A DNA stretch of 64,000 nt from Microglena sp. YARC (lineage: Eukaryota; Chlorophyta; Chlorophyceae; Chlamydomonadales; Chlamydomonadaceae), in assembly GCA_022414725.1 (NCBI GenBank), contig CM039467.1:13940658-14004657 (forward strand), in the 5' to 3' direction. Shown piece after piece: positions 1 to 13,446 of the stretch. The translations under genes were made by a program, and so were the position numbers. The notes below the pieces were generated by a model. The model saw only the letters and a list, made by a program, of their open reading frames with translations. It made no database searches and was not told the DNA's origin. The first letter of the stretch is position 1; every line of letters begins with the position of its first letter.

Positions 1-2843
1 AAGAAAGAAAAACAGTGTGTATGTGTAAGAGAAAGAAAAAACAGGGAAAACAGTGTGTATGTAAGAAAGAAAAACAGTGTGTATGTAAGAAAGAAAAACA
101 GTGTGTAGTGTATGTAAGAAAGAAAAACAGTGCAGGTGTATGTAAGAAAGAAAAACAGTGTGTATGTAAGAAAGAAAAACAGTGTGTATGCTGTAAGAAA
201 GAAAAACAGTGTGTATGTAAGAAAACAGATGTAAGAAGAAAAACAGTGTGTATGTAAGAAAGAAAAACAGTGTGTATGTAAGAAAGAAAAAACAGTGTGT
301 ATGTAAGAAAGAAAAACAGTGTGTATGTAAGAAAGAAAAACAGTGTGTATGTAAGAAAGAAAAAAACAGTGTGTATGTAAGAAAGTAAGTAAAGAAAAAA
401 CAGTGTGTATGTAAGAAAGAAAAACAGTGTGTATGTAAGAAAGAAAAACAGTGTGTATGTTAAGAAAGAAAACAGTGTGTATGTAAGAAAGAAAAACAGT
501 GTGTATGTAAGAAAGAAAAAACAGTGTGTATGTAAGAAAGAAAAACAGTGTCTGTATGTAAGAAAGAAAAAAAACAGTGTTATGTATGTAAGAAAGAAAA
601 AACAGTGCGTATGTAAGAAAGAAAAACAGTGCGTATGTAAGAAAGAAAAACAGTGTGTATGTAAGAAAGAAAAACAGTGTGTATGTAAGAAAGAAAAACA
701 ATGTAAGAAAAAAAAACAGTGTGTATGTAAGAAAGAAAAACAGTGTGTATGTAGAGAAAGAAAAACAGTGTGTATGTAAGAAAGAAAAACAGTGTGTATG
801 TAAGAAAGAAAAAACAGTGTGTATGTAAGAAAGAAAAAACAGTGTGTATGTAAGAAAGAAAGAAAAAACAGTATGTGAAAAAAAACTAAAAAAGAAAAAA
901 AACAGTGTGTATGTAAGAAAGAAAAACAGTGTTGTATGTAAACAGTGTGTAGTTAAGAAAGAAAAACAGTGTGTATGTAAGAAAGAAAAACAGTGTGTAT
1001 GTTAAGAAAGAAAAACAGTGTGTTATGTAGAAAGAAAAAAAGGAAAGAAAAAAAAAACAGTGTGTATGTAAGAAGAAAAAACAGTGTGTATGTAAGAAAA
1101 GAAAAACAGTGTGTATGTAAGAAAGAAAAACAGTGTGTATGTAAGAAAGAAAAAAAAAACAGTGTGTATGTAAGAAAGAAAAAACAGTGTGTATGTAAGA
1201 AAGAAAAAACAGTGTGTATGTAAGAAAGAAAAAAACAGTGTGTATGTTAAGAAAGAAAAACAGGTGTGTATGTAAGAAAGAAAAACAAAGTGTGTATGTA
1301 AGAAAGAAAAACAGTGTGTATGTAAGAAAGAAAAACAGTGTGTATGTAAGAAAGAAAAACAGTGATGTATGTAAGAAAGAAAAACAGTGTGTATGTAAGA
1401 AAGAAAAACAGTGTGTATGTAAGAAAGAAAAACAGTGTGTATGTTAAGAAAGAAAAACAGTGTGTATGTAAGAAAGAAAAACAGTGTGTATGTAAGAAAG
1501 AAAACAGTGTGTATGTAAGAAAGAAAAACAGTGTGTATGTAAGAAAGAAAAACAGTGTGTATGTAAGAAAGAAAAACAGTGTGTATGTAAGAAAGAAAAA
1601 CAGTGTGTATGTAAGAAAGAAAAACAGTGTGTATGTAAGAAAGAAAGAAAAACAGTGTGTATGTAAGAAAGAAAAACAGTGTGTATGTAAGAAAGAAAAA
1701 CAGTGTGTGTAAGAAAGAAAGAACATGTAAGAAAGAAAAAAAACAGTGTGTATGTAAGAAAGAAAAACAGTGTGTATGTAAGAAAGAAAAACAGTGTGTA
1801 TGTAAGAAAGAAAAACAGTGTGTATGTAGAAAGAAAAACAGTGTGTATGTAAGAAAGAAAAACAGTGTGTATGTAAGAAAGAAAAACAGTGTGTATGTTA
1901 GAAAGAAAAACAGTGTGTATGTAAGAAAGAAAAACAGTGTGTATGTAAGAAAGAAAAACAGTGTGTATGTAAGAAAGAAAAACAGTGCTGTATGTAAGAA
2001 AGAAAAAAACAGTGTGTATGTAAGAAAGAAAAACAGTGTGTATGTAAGAAAGAAAAACAGTTGTGTATGTAAGAAAGAAAAAACAGTGTGTGTATGTAAG
2101 AAAGAAAAACAGTGTGTATGTAAGAAGAAAAAAAAGAAAGAAAAAAACAGTGTGTATGTAAGAAAGAAAAACAGGTGTGTATGTAAGAAAGAAAAACAGT
2201 GTGTATGTAAGAAAGAAAAACAGTGTGTATGTAAGAAAGAAAAACAGTGTGTATGTAAGAAAGAAAAACAGTGTGTATGTAAGAAAGAAAAACAGTGTGT
2301 ATGTAAGAAAAGAAAAAACAGTGTGTATGTAAGAAAGAAAAACAGTGTGTATGTAAGAAAGAAAGAAAAAAAACAGTGTGTATGTAAGAAAGAAAAACAG
2401 TGTGTATGTAAGAAAAGAAAAACAGTGTGTATGTAAGAAAGAAAAACAGTGTGTATGTAAGAAAGAAAAAACAGTGTGTATGTAAGAAAGAAAAACAGTG
2501 TGTAATGTAAGAAAGAAAAACAGTGTGTATGTAAGAAAGAAAAAAAACAGTGTGTATGTAAGAAAGAAAAAACAGTGTGTATGTAAGAAAAGAAAAAAAC
2601 ATGTGTATGTAAGAAAGAAAAACAGTGTGTATGTAAGAAAGAAAAACAGTGTGTATGTAAGAAAGAAAAACAGTGTGTATGTAAGAAAGAAAAAACTGTG
2701 TGTATGTAAGAAAAAGAAAAACAGTGTGTGTATGTAAGAAAGAAAAAAAACAGTGTGTATGTAAGAGAAGAAAAACAGTGTGTGAGAAAGAAAAACATGT
2801 GAAGAAAGAAACAGTGTGTTTGTAAGAAGGAAAAGGACATATT
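1..2843. repeat. 24-bp minisatellite array, about 115-120 copies
   Basis: The unit is gtaagaaagaaaaacag followed by tgtgtat, repeated almost without interruption, with 1-4 base length changes in the A-runs and occasional broken units. Because 24 is a multiple of three and some frames of the unit lack stops, long artificial reading frames appear on both strands; they have no protein-like composition. Every unit contains gtatgtaag, which resembles a 5' splice site. The array begins before the window. Confidence 0.97.
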
Positions 2844-3972
2844 CTGAGAATAATGTATGTAAACTCATCTGCCTTGGAAAAGAAACATGTTTAAGGATGG
2901 GGTCTAAAATGTTGGACTCAGGGGCTTACTTACAACCATGGCAGACCTAACCGTACTTCGGACCCAGGCGTACTTCATTCTGTGTGCTCAAACTCGATTT
3001 GAAAATTCAATTCATTCATTAATTCAAAACCTTATTCAAAATGCAATTAAACTTCCAATTCAATACAAGGGGGGCATGCCAATCAAGAGCAACTGGTAAC
3101 GTTGATCCCTGTGCTGTCCAACACAATTACCGTACCGACACGGAGATTTAACTGTTCGATCATTTGACAATTGTCTTTGGACGCGACGTTATTCGCCGGT
3201 AAAGTGAATCAGGGACCGACGAATCGGCACCCCCCCACCCACACACACACACACACACACGCACACACACATCACACACCCCTTGCCGCACCGATCCGCC
3301 CAGGTTCGATTCTGCAACAACCTGCGCCCCCTTCAGCGCGAAAGCGTCAATGATCAAACCGTCAAATTTCCATGTCATATGGCGAGGGGAGGGCAAGGAA
3401 AAAGCTGCCGTATTGCATCCTCGCTTTAAATAGAGCTTATCCTCAAACTGAAAAAACAATTGAGTCAAAAATAATGTTGTATAAAAGTTAGAGGGTCTAG
3501 AGTTTTTTTCACTCAAAACGGCCCAAAATCTTAACTTTCGCGATAAATCACGTTTGGGCAACCTTATGAAAGATGTCAGAGCATAACTGGAATGGGCACG
3601 AATAGATCTTTCGAATGACCCCCATTTTAGGGGGGGTAGGGTGAGGTAAGCGGGTTTTTAGTAGGGGGGGGGGGGAGGGGGTAAAACAACTTTTTCCCAA
3701 CTTTATTTCCCCCCTATTTTTGTATGAAACTTCCACAATTCCAACTCCCATCTGAATTGGACACTATATTGAACATAATATTATAATACCGGTCTATAAT
3801 GTTGCAATATTAATAATTCATTATTCCAACGCGCGAAAACGTCAAATGATCAAACCGTCAAATTTCCGTGTCAGTATGGTGTAGAAGTAATAATGTTATA
3901 ATATCGGTATATAATGTTACAATATTAATAATACATTATTCCATCACATCAGCCCTTTGCTGTCCATCACAG
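2844..3972. other. Region upstream of SLX9 exon, no recognisable gene
   Basis: It holds a CA microsatellite at about 3238-3280, a poly-G patch near 3665-3680, and a duplicated stretch of about 50 bp (3337-3383 and 3829-3882, sharing gatcaaaccgtcaaatttcc). The second copy ends in ATG followed by gtgtag (ATG at 3876-3878), which could be a start-codon-only exon of the next gene. No protein-like ORF is visible. Confidence 0.5.
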
Positions 3973-5617
3973 GCGAAGGTCAAGGTTGGGGGGGGCAAAC
4001 GATTCAAGGCAGTAGCGGCAGCCGTCAAGGTAAGCTTATGCATGCTGGCTTTCCTGTATGTGATGCTTGTAAGGTGTGTGATGTGTCATGCTCGTGATGC
4101 CTGCGTTGCTTGTGATGCATGTGTTGCTTGTGTTGCATGTGTTGCTTGTGATGCATGTGTGTGATGTGTCATGCTCGTGATGCCTGTGTTGCTTGTGATG
4201 CATGTGTTGCATGTGTTGCTTGTGATGCATGTGTTGCTTGTGTCATGCTCGTGATGAATGTGTTGCTTGTGATGCATGTGTGTGATGTGTCATGCTCGTG
4301 AAGCATGTGTTGCTTGTGATGCCTGCATGTGCATGTGTTGCTTGTGATGCATGTGTGTGATGTGTCATGCTCGTGATGAATGTGTTGCTTGTGATGCATG
4401 TGTGTGATGTGTCATGCTCGTGAAGCATGTGTTGCTTGTGATGCCTGCATGTGCATGTGTGTGTGTTTTTTGCCAGGATGCTGAACATTTTACAGTGAGA
4501 TTCCACAGTGCGAGTGCAACCTAGCAAAAGACAGAGTGATCCTAAGTTTCTCTCTTATGTAAGACCTGGCCTGATTGTATGCTGTGAGTGTATGTGTGTG
4601 TATATGTGTTTTTGTGTAAGTGTATGTGTGTATATGTGTTTGTGTGTGTATTTATGTTGTTGTGTATGCGTATGGGTGTGTTTGTGTGTGTATATGTGTG
4701 TGTGTTCACCACCACCTATCACGAGCTTAGCGCCATCTAACTGTGCCTTTTTTGCAGAGCCCAGCCCAAACGAGTTCCAGATTGACCGGTCCAGCTCCAC
4801 CAAAGCATGTGCAACGCAAGATTGCAAGGAAGGTGAGATACAGCAGGGTTTTAAAATCTACAACCTAAAACCTATAACCCCTAAACCCTATGCATGTTCA
4901 ACGCAAGATTGCAAGGAAGGTGAGATAAAGCAGGGTTTTAAACCCTGAACCCTAGAACCTAAACCCTATGCATGTGCAATGAAAGATTGCAAGGAAGGTG
5001 AGATACAGCAGGGTTTTAAACTGTAAACCCTAAAACCTAAACCCTATGCATGTTCAACGCAAGATTGCAAGGAAGGTGAGATACAGCAGGGTTTTAAACT
5101 CGGAACCCTAAACCCTACACATGTTAAAAGCAAGATTGCAAGGAAAGTAAGATACAGCAGGGTTTTTAACCTTAAAACCTTAAAACCCTAAACCCTACGT
5201 ATGTTCAATGCAAGATTGCAAGAAAGGTGAAATACAACAGGGTTTTACACTCTAAACCCTAAACCCCTAGACCCTTCGCATGTTCAATGCAAGATTGCAA
5301 GAAAGGTGAGATACAACTGTATACCCTAAAAACTGTATTTTTAACAAGTACCTTTATTATTTGAGGATGGGCAAGTCCCTATCGCCTAGGTGTCTACCAC
5401 CTGGACTGCAACATACAAACAAACATCACCCCATCTCCTGCCTGTATGCATCCACCTCCATATTTAGAATGGCTAGGTCTGCAAGACAAACTAAATACAT
5501 CCAAGGCATCAAATAAATGTAAAAATAAAAAAGTACATGGCACAGAACAGAACAGAGCAGCACCACATCTGCAGTATCCATCGTGGCCTTATAGCCTAAT
5601 TATATTATTATTATTAT

Positions 5618-5649
<32 letters not shown>

Positions 5650-8600
5650 ATATTAATTATATCTGATTATATTAGCCTAATTAGCCCCCCCCCCTGGAAT
5701 GTAACATGCATACACCATGATTGTATGGCCGTATCATTGTCTGTTGTTGGTCGGCCCCAGTGCAAGCATAAGGGCTGGCGCCCTCATCCTTACGCCTCAT
5801 AATAAGGCGTACTATTTATTTACTTGCTTATTTATTTACTTGTTTATTTATTTATTTATTCATTTATTCATGTATTCATTTATTTATTCATTTATTCATT
5901 TATTCATTTATTCATTTATCTCATATATATATATATATATGATATTGAGATATTTTAGATATTCATTCATTTATTTATTTATTTTATTTATTTATTTATT
6001 TATTTATTTATCCAGAAGCTTGTCTGCAGGTCAGATTCCTGGACGAGGTAGCGGCAAGCAAGTAGTTATATTGCATAATCTGGACTCTCTAGTGATATTC
6101 AGAACTGAGATTTAAATACTATCGGATAACATTAATGATTGCATTAGTGTATCTCTGTATCATTTTGTCATTATGTCATCATGTCATTGTATAATTGTTT
6201 CATGTGGTCCTGTGATCATGTTTCATTTTGTCATGATGCCATTGTATAGTTGTATCATGTTATGTTTCATTTTATCGTGATGTAATTGTATCATGTGATT
6301 GTGTGATCATGTTGTCATGTTTCATTTTGTCATTGTATCATGTGACTGTGTGATCATGTTTCATTGTATCATTGTATCATGTGATCTTGTGATCATGTTG
6401 CCACTTTTAATGTATCATTTTATCACTTTGCCATTGCACCCTTGTGTCATTAATTAATTATGTCAATGTATCATTGTATCATGTGATTGTGTGATCATGT
6501 TGTCACGTTTAATTGTATCACTTTGTCATTGTACCCTTGTAACATTATGTCAATGTATAATAGTATCATGTGATAATGTTTCATTTTGGCATTATGTCAT
6601 TGCATCATGTGATTTTTTGTCATTTTGTCATGTTTCATTATTATTGTGTCATTTTGTCATCTTGTCATGTTGTCATGTTTCATTATTATTGTGTCATGTT
6701 GTCATGTTTCATTATTATTGTGTCATGTTGTTGATTTTTTGTCATGTTGTCATGTTTCATTATTATTGTGTCATGTTTCATTATTATTGTATCATGTGAT
6801 TTTTTGTCATGTTGTCATGTTTCATTATTATTGTGTCATGTTTGATTTGATCACCTTATCATTGTACCCTTGTGTCATTTTATAATTGTATCATGTGATG
6901 ATGTTTCATGTTATCACTATCTGCAGGTCGGATTCCTGGACAAGGTAGCAGCCAGCAAAAGCTTGAAGACCAGATCAGGAGTGCAGAAGAAATCCAGCTC
7001 CAAGAAGAAAAATGTGAGTTGCATGTCCGGTGTTTAGGTGGGGGGGCAGGGGGTGGGGATCAGGGGGGAGGGAGGGAAAGGGGAGGGGGTGGTGTGTGCA
7101 GGGGGGGGGATGGGGGGGGGGGGGGGGGGGGGGGGTAGAATGGTGGGGGGGGTGAGGGGAATTGTGTGGTGGCGGGGGGGATAGTGGGGGATAGTTGCAT
7201 GTATGGTGTTTAGTTGCATGCAATGGACAAGTTCTATGCAGTGTCGCATGCGGGGCTAAAAATTGGTGGAGAGTGTTCACGACGGAGCAACAGGTGCAAT
7301 GGAAGCGAGTTACTTACAAGACCGTCGGCTGACGTGTCAGGCTTCATCGTGGTCAGACGATTGGACGGACAAATGTGTAACCATGGGGGCTCTCGCCCCC
7401 TTGAAGAGGGGGCACCGCCAAAAATGTGAGATGCATGCATGGTGCTTTTTTGAATTTTGTATTACTTAAGCTACACACAGCAGCTTCTGGGCAGCTCTCC
7501 TGGGTGGCTATTGATCCAACCCCTTGCATATCAGATCAGATCAGATCTTGAGAGCTGAAGACAGTGAGTGAACTGAAACTGAATTGAACTGTAAACAGAA
7601 ACTGAATAAAACCCCTGAATTGAAACTGAATTAAAACTGAAACTGAATTGAACTGTCAATTTAACTGAATTGAAATTGAATTGAAGATGAATTGAACTGT
7701 GAATTGAAACTGAAATTGAAATGGATTAAACTGCATTGAAACTGAAACTGGAATTGAACTGAACTGGAATTGAACTGAACTGGAATTGGACTGAAAGTGA
7801 ATTGAATACATTGTCCTTGGTTGCCAAAGTGAATTGAACTGAAAGTGAATTGAAATGAAGCAAATACATGGTCCTTGGTTGCTAAAGTGAATTGAAATTG
7901 AATTGAAATGAAGCAAATACATGGTCCTTGGTTGCCAATGTGAATTGAACTGAAAGTGAATTGAAATGAAGCAAATACATGGTCCTTGGTTGCAAAAGTG
8001 AATTGAACTGGAAGTGAATTGAAATGAAGCAAATACATGGTCCTTGGTTGCAAAAGTGAATTGAACTGGAAGTGAATTGAAATGAAGCAAATACATGGTC
8101 CTTGGTTGCCCTTATATGGTCCTTGGGAAGCCCTTCCTATCACGATTGGGCAAGTCCCTTTAGCCTATTTGGCCTACCCCTGGACTGTAACATACATACA
8201 TGGTCTTTGGTTGCCTATGCTGTTATCTTGCCAGCACATAGCAGCTTCTGGGGGCTGGCTATTGATCCAAACCCTTGCATGCATTGTTATTAGTTGCCAG
8301 TGGTTTTTTTTTACACCTACATGTACCAGCTTCCAGGCAGCTCTCCTGGGTGACCAATGAATAGGGTTGGGCCGGCGTATGAACGTAGAATCATGCGTTC
8401 ATATAATCATACGTATATTCATACATATGATTTCTTCTTGAAACGTATAATCATACGTATGTACAAATGTATGAGTATTGTACGTCAAAAAGTACAGCTC
8501 GCTTCCAGGCATTTAACTTTCTCGGTTTTCATTCAATTTTTTTTTGATTGAGATAGCTCATTTGAAAGCTACTTACCTCCTCTATCACATTATGCAATAA

Positions 8601-9695
8601 AATTCACCTTTTAATTGTACAATTTTGTTTAAATTTGGGCCAAAGTTTCATTTAGATAGCCAGATATCAGGCACATATATCAGAGTGTCACCTAGCCTTC
8701 CATTCCATCAAGCTCCCATGAGGGCACGGTGGATTGATGGTGCAGGCCTAGTGCAATGTGAACATGGACACTATTGCAATATAGTTATACAGTTATATTA
8801 TTATACACGTATACAGTTATATACACAAAGCTGAGGGCCAACCTCTTCTTTGAAAGAGGGGGAAAGATGATCTACATAGCTGCCAATGCTGACCTTGCCG
8901 ACAAAGTCTATGTTGATGAGGAGGTAGCCTTGGATGCCATGGGCCTTGAGGACTGAACCAGTAGCTGACTTAGGGAGCTGTCTAGAAGCTGCGACATACT
9001 CTCACATACCTCTGACACCTGTAGCTGACTCAGGGAGCTGCCTAGAAAGATGACTTGAGCCTAGTGCAATGTGAACATGGTTACATAGACAGTATGTCAA
9101 TTATTATTGGCAGTGAATGGCTCCCTTAGATTGGCACCGCGCTTCTCGATCGACGCGCTTCTGGTCGTGATTTATGTTTTGAGATTTGGACAATCTAAAC
9201 TTGTCCGATTATTTTTTTGAGAGTTGATATGTGATGCCAATGAAATTAGCTACGCGGCAATATCTTTAAACCCATGTAAAAGTATTCTCTCGAGAAGTGT
9301 CTAATTTCCCTCATACGTTTTCATACGATTATACGCATACGTTTATACGTTCATACGGCATATAAAAATCAAAATATAAGTTTGCTTCCCAACCCTACCT
9401 ATGAACCACACTCGTAATCCGATCGGAATGTATTCCGGAAAAATATATCCCTGGTTCTGCTTGGCATTCATGCTATCAGTGACGTGTTCCTGTGGAAGGA
9501 ATACAATAGTCGTGTGTTAACATACACGCTTTGTGTGTGGTTGTGCGCTCGTTGTGTGTGTCTCTGTGCGTGTGTGTGCACATATGGGTGTTTGTGTGTG
9601 TGTGAGAGTGTGTGTGTCTCTGTGTGCGTGTGTGTGTGTCTGTGTGCGTGTGTGTGTGTGTGTCTGTGTGTGTGTGTGTGTTTCTCTCTGTGTGC

Positions 9696-9747
<52 letters not shown>

Positions 9748-12700
9748 GTTTTGGATCTGGGAGTGCTGCTTGATTTTAATTCATGCTGGCCCTTCTCAAT
9801 GATGAACTTAACTCCAATTCCCTGTCTGATCTGTCCATTTTATGCTGTTTCGTTTTCATGCTATCAGTGCCGGGTTCATCCAGCTGGTAGAACAAAAAAA
9901 TGTTTAAAAACAGTATAAAATTTGGTAAAAAAAAGTAGGAAGAAAGGAGTAAAAAGAACACTACAACACTAACCTGTGACCAGGAGTAGACCTTCTCATT
10001 GATGAACAAAACCCCAAGTCCCTGTCAGATTTGTCCACCTTATGCTGTTTCGTATTCATGCTATCAGTGCTGGGTTCGAATCCTGTGGGTGCGCTTTAGT
10101 GTTCGCGGTCGCTGTCAACCACCATGGTAGTTTTGTCCAGGTAAAGTAGCAGCCCATTCCCTACCGCCGTAAGACGGGGCTCGCTTAATACCACGCCCCA
10201 CTAGGCGTTATCATTACTATTTCATGCAATCATGGTATGCATACCGACCCTTGCTATTTTACTTGCAGATATCCAAGGCCCTGTCAGACCCGTCCACCTG
10301 TTGCTGTTTGGCACTCATGCAATCATGGTATTCATACCGACCCTTGCTATTTCTCGCACAGATCCCCAAGGCCCTGTCAGACCTATTCACCTGTTGCTTT
10401 TTGGTATTCATGCTGACCCTTGCTAAGTTTCTTACATATATCCAATACCCTGTCAGACCACTCCACTTTGTTCTGTTTGGTATTCTACTGACCCTTGATA
10501 TTTCTCGAACAGATCCCCAAGGCCCTATCAGACCTGTCCACCTTGCACTGTCTGGTATTCATTCAATCACTGTATTCATACCGTTCCTCGTGATTATATT
10601 TTATATTTATATAAATATTTATATAAATATTTTATATTTATATAAATATTTTATATTTATATTTATATATTTGTAGATCTCCAAGGCCCTTTCCATCTTG
10701 TTCTGTTTGGTGTTCATACCGACCCTCGTCATGTCATGTACATCTATCCTACACCTATGTTTGGTGTTCATACCGACCCTCGTCATGTCATGTACATCTA
10801 TCCTACACCTATGTTTGGTGTTCATACCGACCCTCGTCATGTCATGTACATCTATCCTACACCTATGTTTGGTGTTCATACCGACCCTCGTCATGTCATG
10901 TACATCTATCCTACACCTATGTTTGGTATTCTACTGACCCTTGCTATTTCTCAAACATATACCCAAGTCCTTATCGGAACTGTCTACCTTGCGCTGTCTG
11001 ATATTCATGTAAACGTGGTATTCATTCAGGCCCTTGTTAGTTGATTGACATATTATCAGGCTCTGGTTTTCAGCCGGCCCTCAGTACTACCTAACCTGAC
11101 CTGACCTGATTTGACCAGACCTGATTTGATTTTATCTGACCTGACCTGACCTGACCTGACCTGACCCGACCCGACCCGACCCAACCTGACCTGACCCGAC
11201 CCGACCTGATCTGACCCGACACGACACGACCTGACCTGACCTGACACGACCCGACCTGACCTGACCTGACCTGACCTGACTGTCCTGACCTGATTTGACC
11301 TGGCCTGGCCTGACCTGACCTGACCCTTTTTCTGACAGTTCTCCAAGGCCTTGTCAGACCTCTCCTCTTTGAGCCGCTCTTTGACCTGACCTAACCTGAC
11401 CCGACCTGACCTGACCTGACTTGGCCCTTTTTTCTTACAGTTCTCCAAGGCCTTGTCAGACCTCTCCTCTTTGAGCGGCAGCTTGTCGGAGGTGGCGGGA
11501 GATTTGGATCAAAAGAAGAAGAAAGTCCCCAAGGCACGGGCAGCCGCCGCCTTGACTGCAGCGGTGCAAAAGCATCAAAAGGAGCATGAGAGTGATCGAG
11601 TCTGTGTCAGGAGCTTTGGATCCAGTGTGAAGGGAATCAAGTCTTTGACAGCTATCATGTAAGGAAGAGATTTGTGTGCATGAGTGTAGGTAATTTTGTG
11701 CACAAGTGAGTTTGCGTCCTAGAGCAGTAAGAGAGTGATCAAGTTTGTGTCAGGAGCTTAGGATCAAGTGTGAAGGGAATCAAGATTTTGGCAGCTATCA
11801 TGTAAGGAAGAGATTTGTGTGCATGAGTGTAGGTGGTTTTGTGCACAAGTGTGTTTACGTCCTAGAGCAGTAGGAGAGTGATCAAGTTTGTGTCAGGAGC
11901 TTTGGATCAAGTGTGAAGGGAATCAAGATTTTGGCAGCTATCATGTAAGGAAGAGATTTGTGTGCATGAGTGTAGGTAGTTTTGTGCACAAGTGGGTTTA
12001 CGTCCTAGAGCAGTAGGAGAGTGATCGAGTTTGTGTCAGGAGCTTTGGATCAAGTGTGAAGGGTATCAAGTCTTTGCCATCTATCATCTAAGTATGTATG
12101 TTACATTCCAGGGGTAGGCCAAATAGGCTAAAGGGACTTGCCCAACCGTGATAGGAAGGGCGTAAAAGAAAAAGCATCTTGTAAGGAAGAGGTTTTTGTG
12201 CATGAGTGTAGCAAGTTTTGTGCACCGTCCTACAGAATCTAGTCTCGGACAGCAATCGGGTGAGGATGAGGTTTTTGTGCATGAGTGTAGGTAGTTATGT
12301 GCACTAGTGGGCTTTTGCCTAGAGCAGTATGAGAGTGATGGAGTGGGGCGTAAGAGCTTTGCAAACGAGCGTGAAGGGAATCGGACAGCTATCATGTGTA
12401 TCGGACAGCTATCATGTGTATCGGACAGCTATCATGTGAGGCAGGAGTGGGATGTTGTGTACATGTTGTATAGATATAAATGAGGAGGAGTTTTTTAAAG
12501 TTGTGAAAGGAATTTCAACCCAGGAGGTGGGTCTCCCGACACAAACCAGCAACACCGAGGATTCAGTTTGAATGGCGTTGCCACTCCTACAAATGAGTAG
12601 GCGCACAAATGGGTGAATAACCTTATTCCTGGCCCTGTGATTACATTCTATACTTGGGACTGTGGTGTAGAAGTGTTAACGCTATGGTACGGTAAGTGTA

Positions 12701-13395
12701 CGGTACGGGGAGTGTACGATACGGGGAGTGTAAATGCTACGGTACGGTAAGTGTACTGTACGGTAAGTGTACGTTACGGGAAGTGTTCACGTTACCGTGC
12801 CCATGTTTCCTCCTCCCGCAGACAGTGAGTTGCCTGAGGGCTGATAAACCATTCAATCAAATCATATCAAAACTGTGTCCTGTCCAACCCTATTCAAACC
12901 ATCACCAACCACACACGCACATAAACACACAAACACATACGCACGTCTACTCATTATACTATAAACATTATGATCACCCCACACCCTAACCCCGCTCCTC
13001 ACTCACTCACTCATCCCACACCCACACCCACACCCAAACCCCCACTGCTCGCTCATTCACCCCACACCCGAACCCCCACTCCTCACTCACTCAACTTTGC
13101 TTATCACAGGGTCCATAAGTCAGCCAGGTCGCAGCAGGTTCCCCTTGTTCCTGGCCAACCCTATGCAAGCCATCAACTACTAAACGCACACAACTCCCCA
13201 TTATGAGCTAACTCAGTGCTCTTCCCCCCACCCCCCCACCCCCAACACACACACACCCTTTTTCTTTTTCCTAAACACAGGGTCCAGGAGTCAGCCAGGA
13301 CGCTACAGGTTCCCCTTGTAGCTGGCCAATCCTATGCATGCCATCCACTACTGACACACATACCCCCCATTATGAGCTAACTTAGCGCCCCCCCC

Positions 13396-13446
<51 letters not shown>

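Noticed and set aside
1023..2840. A 605-residue minus-strand ORF rich in Phe, Leu, His and Thr
   Set aside because: It is the 24-bp minisatellite read in a stop-free frame; the same is true of the other long frames in 1-2843.
3171..3561. ORFs on both strands around the CA microsatellite
   Set aside because: Composition is driven by the repeat and there is no similarity that I recognise.
10074..10087. gggttcgaatcctg, resembling a tRNA T-arm / polymerase III B box
   Set aside because: No matching A box, acceptor stem or cloverleaf can be built around it; the surrounding sequence is part of the SLX9 exon 4 acceptor repeats.
11056..11448. Minus-strand ORF with repeated SGQVRSGQ
   Set aside because: It is the pentamer repeat ctgac in SLX9 intron 3, not a protein.
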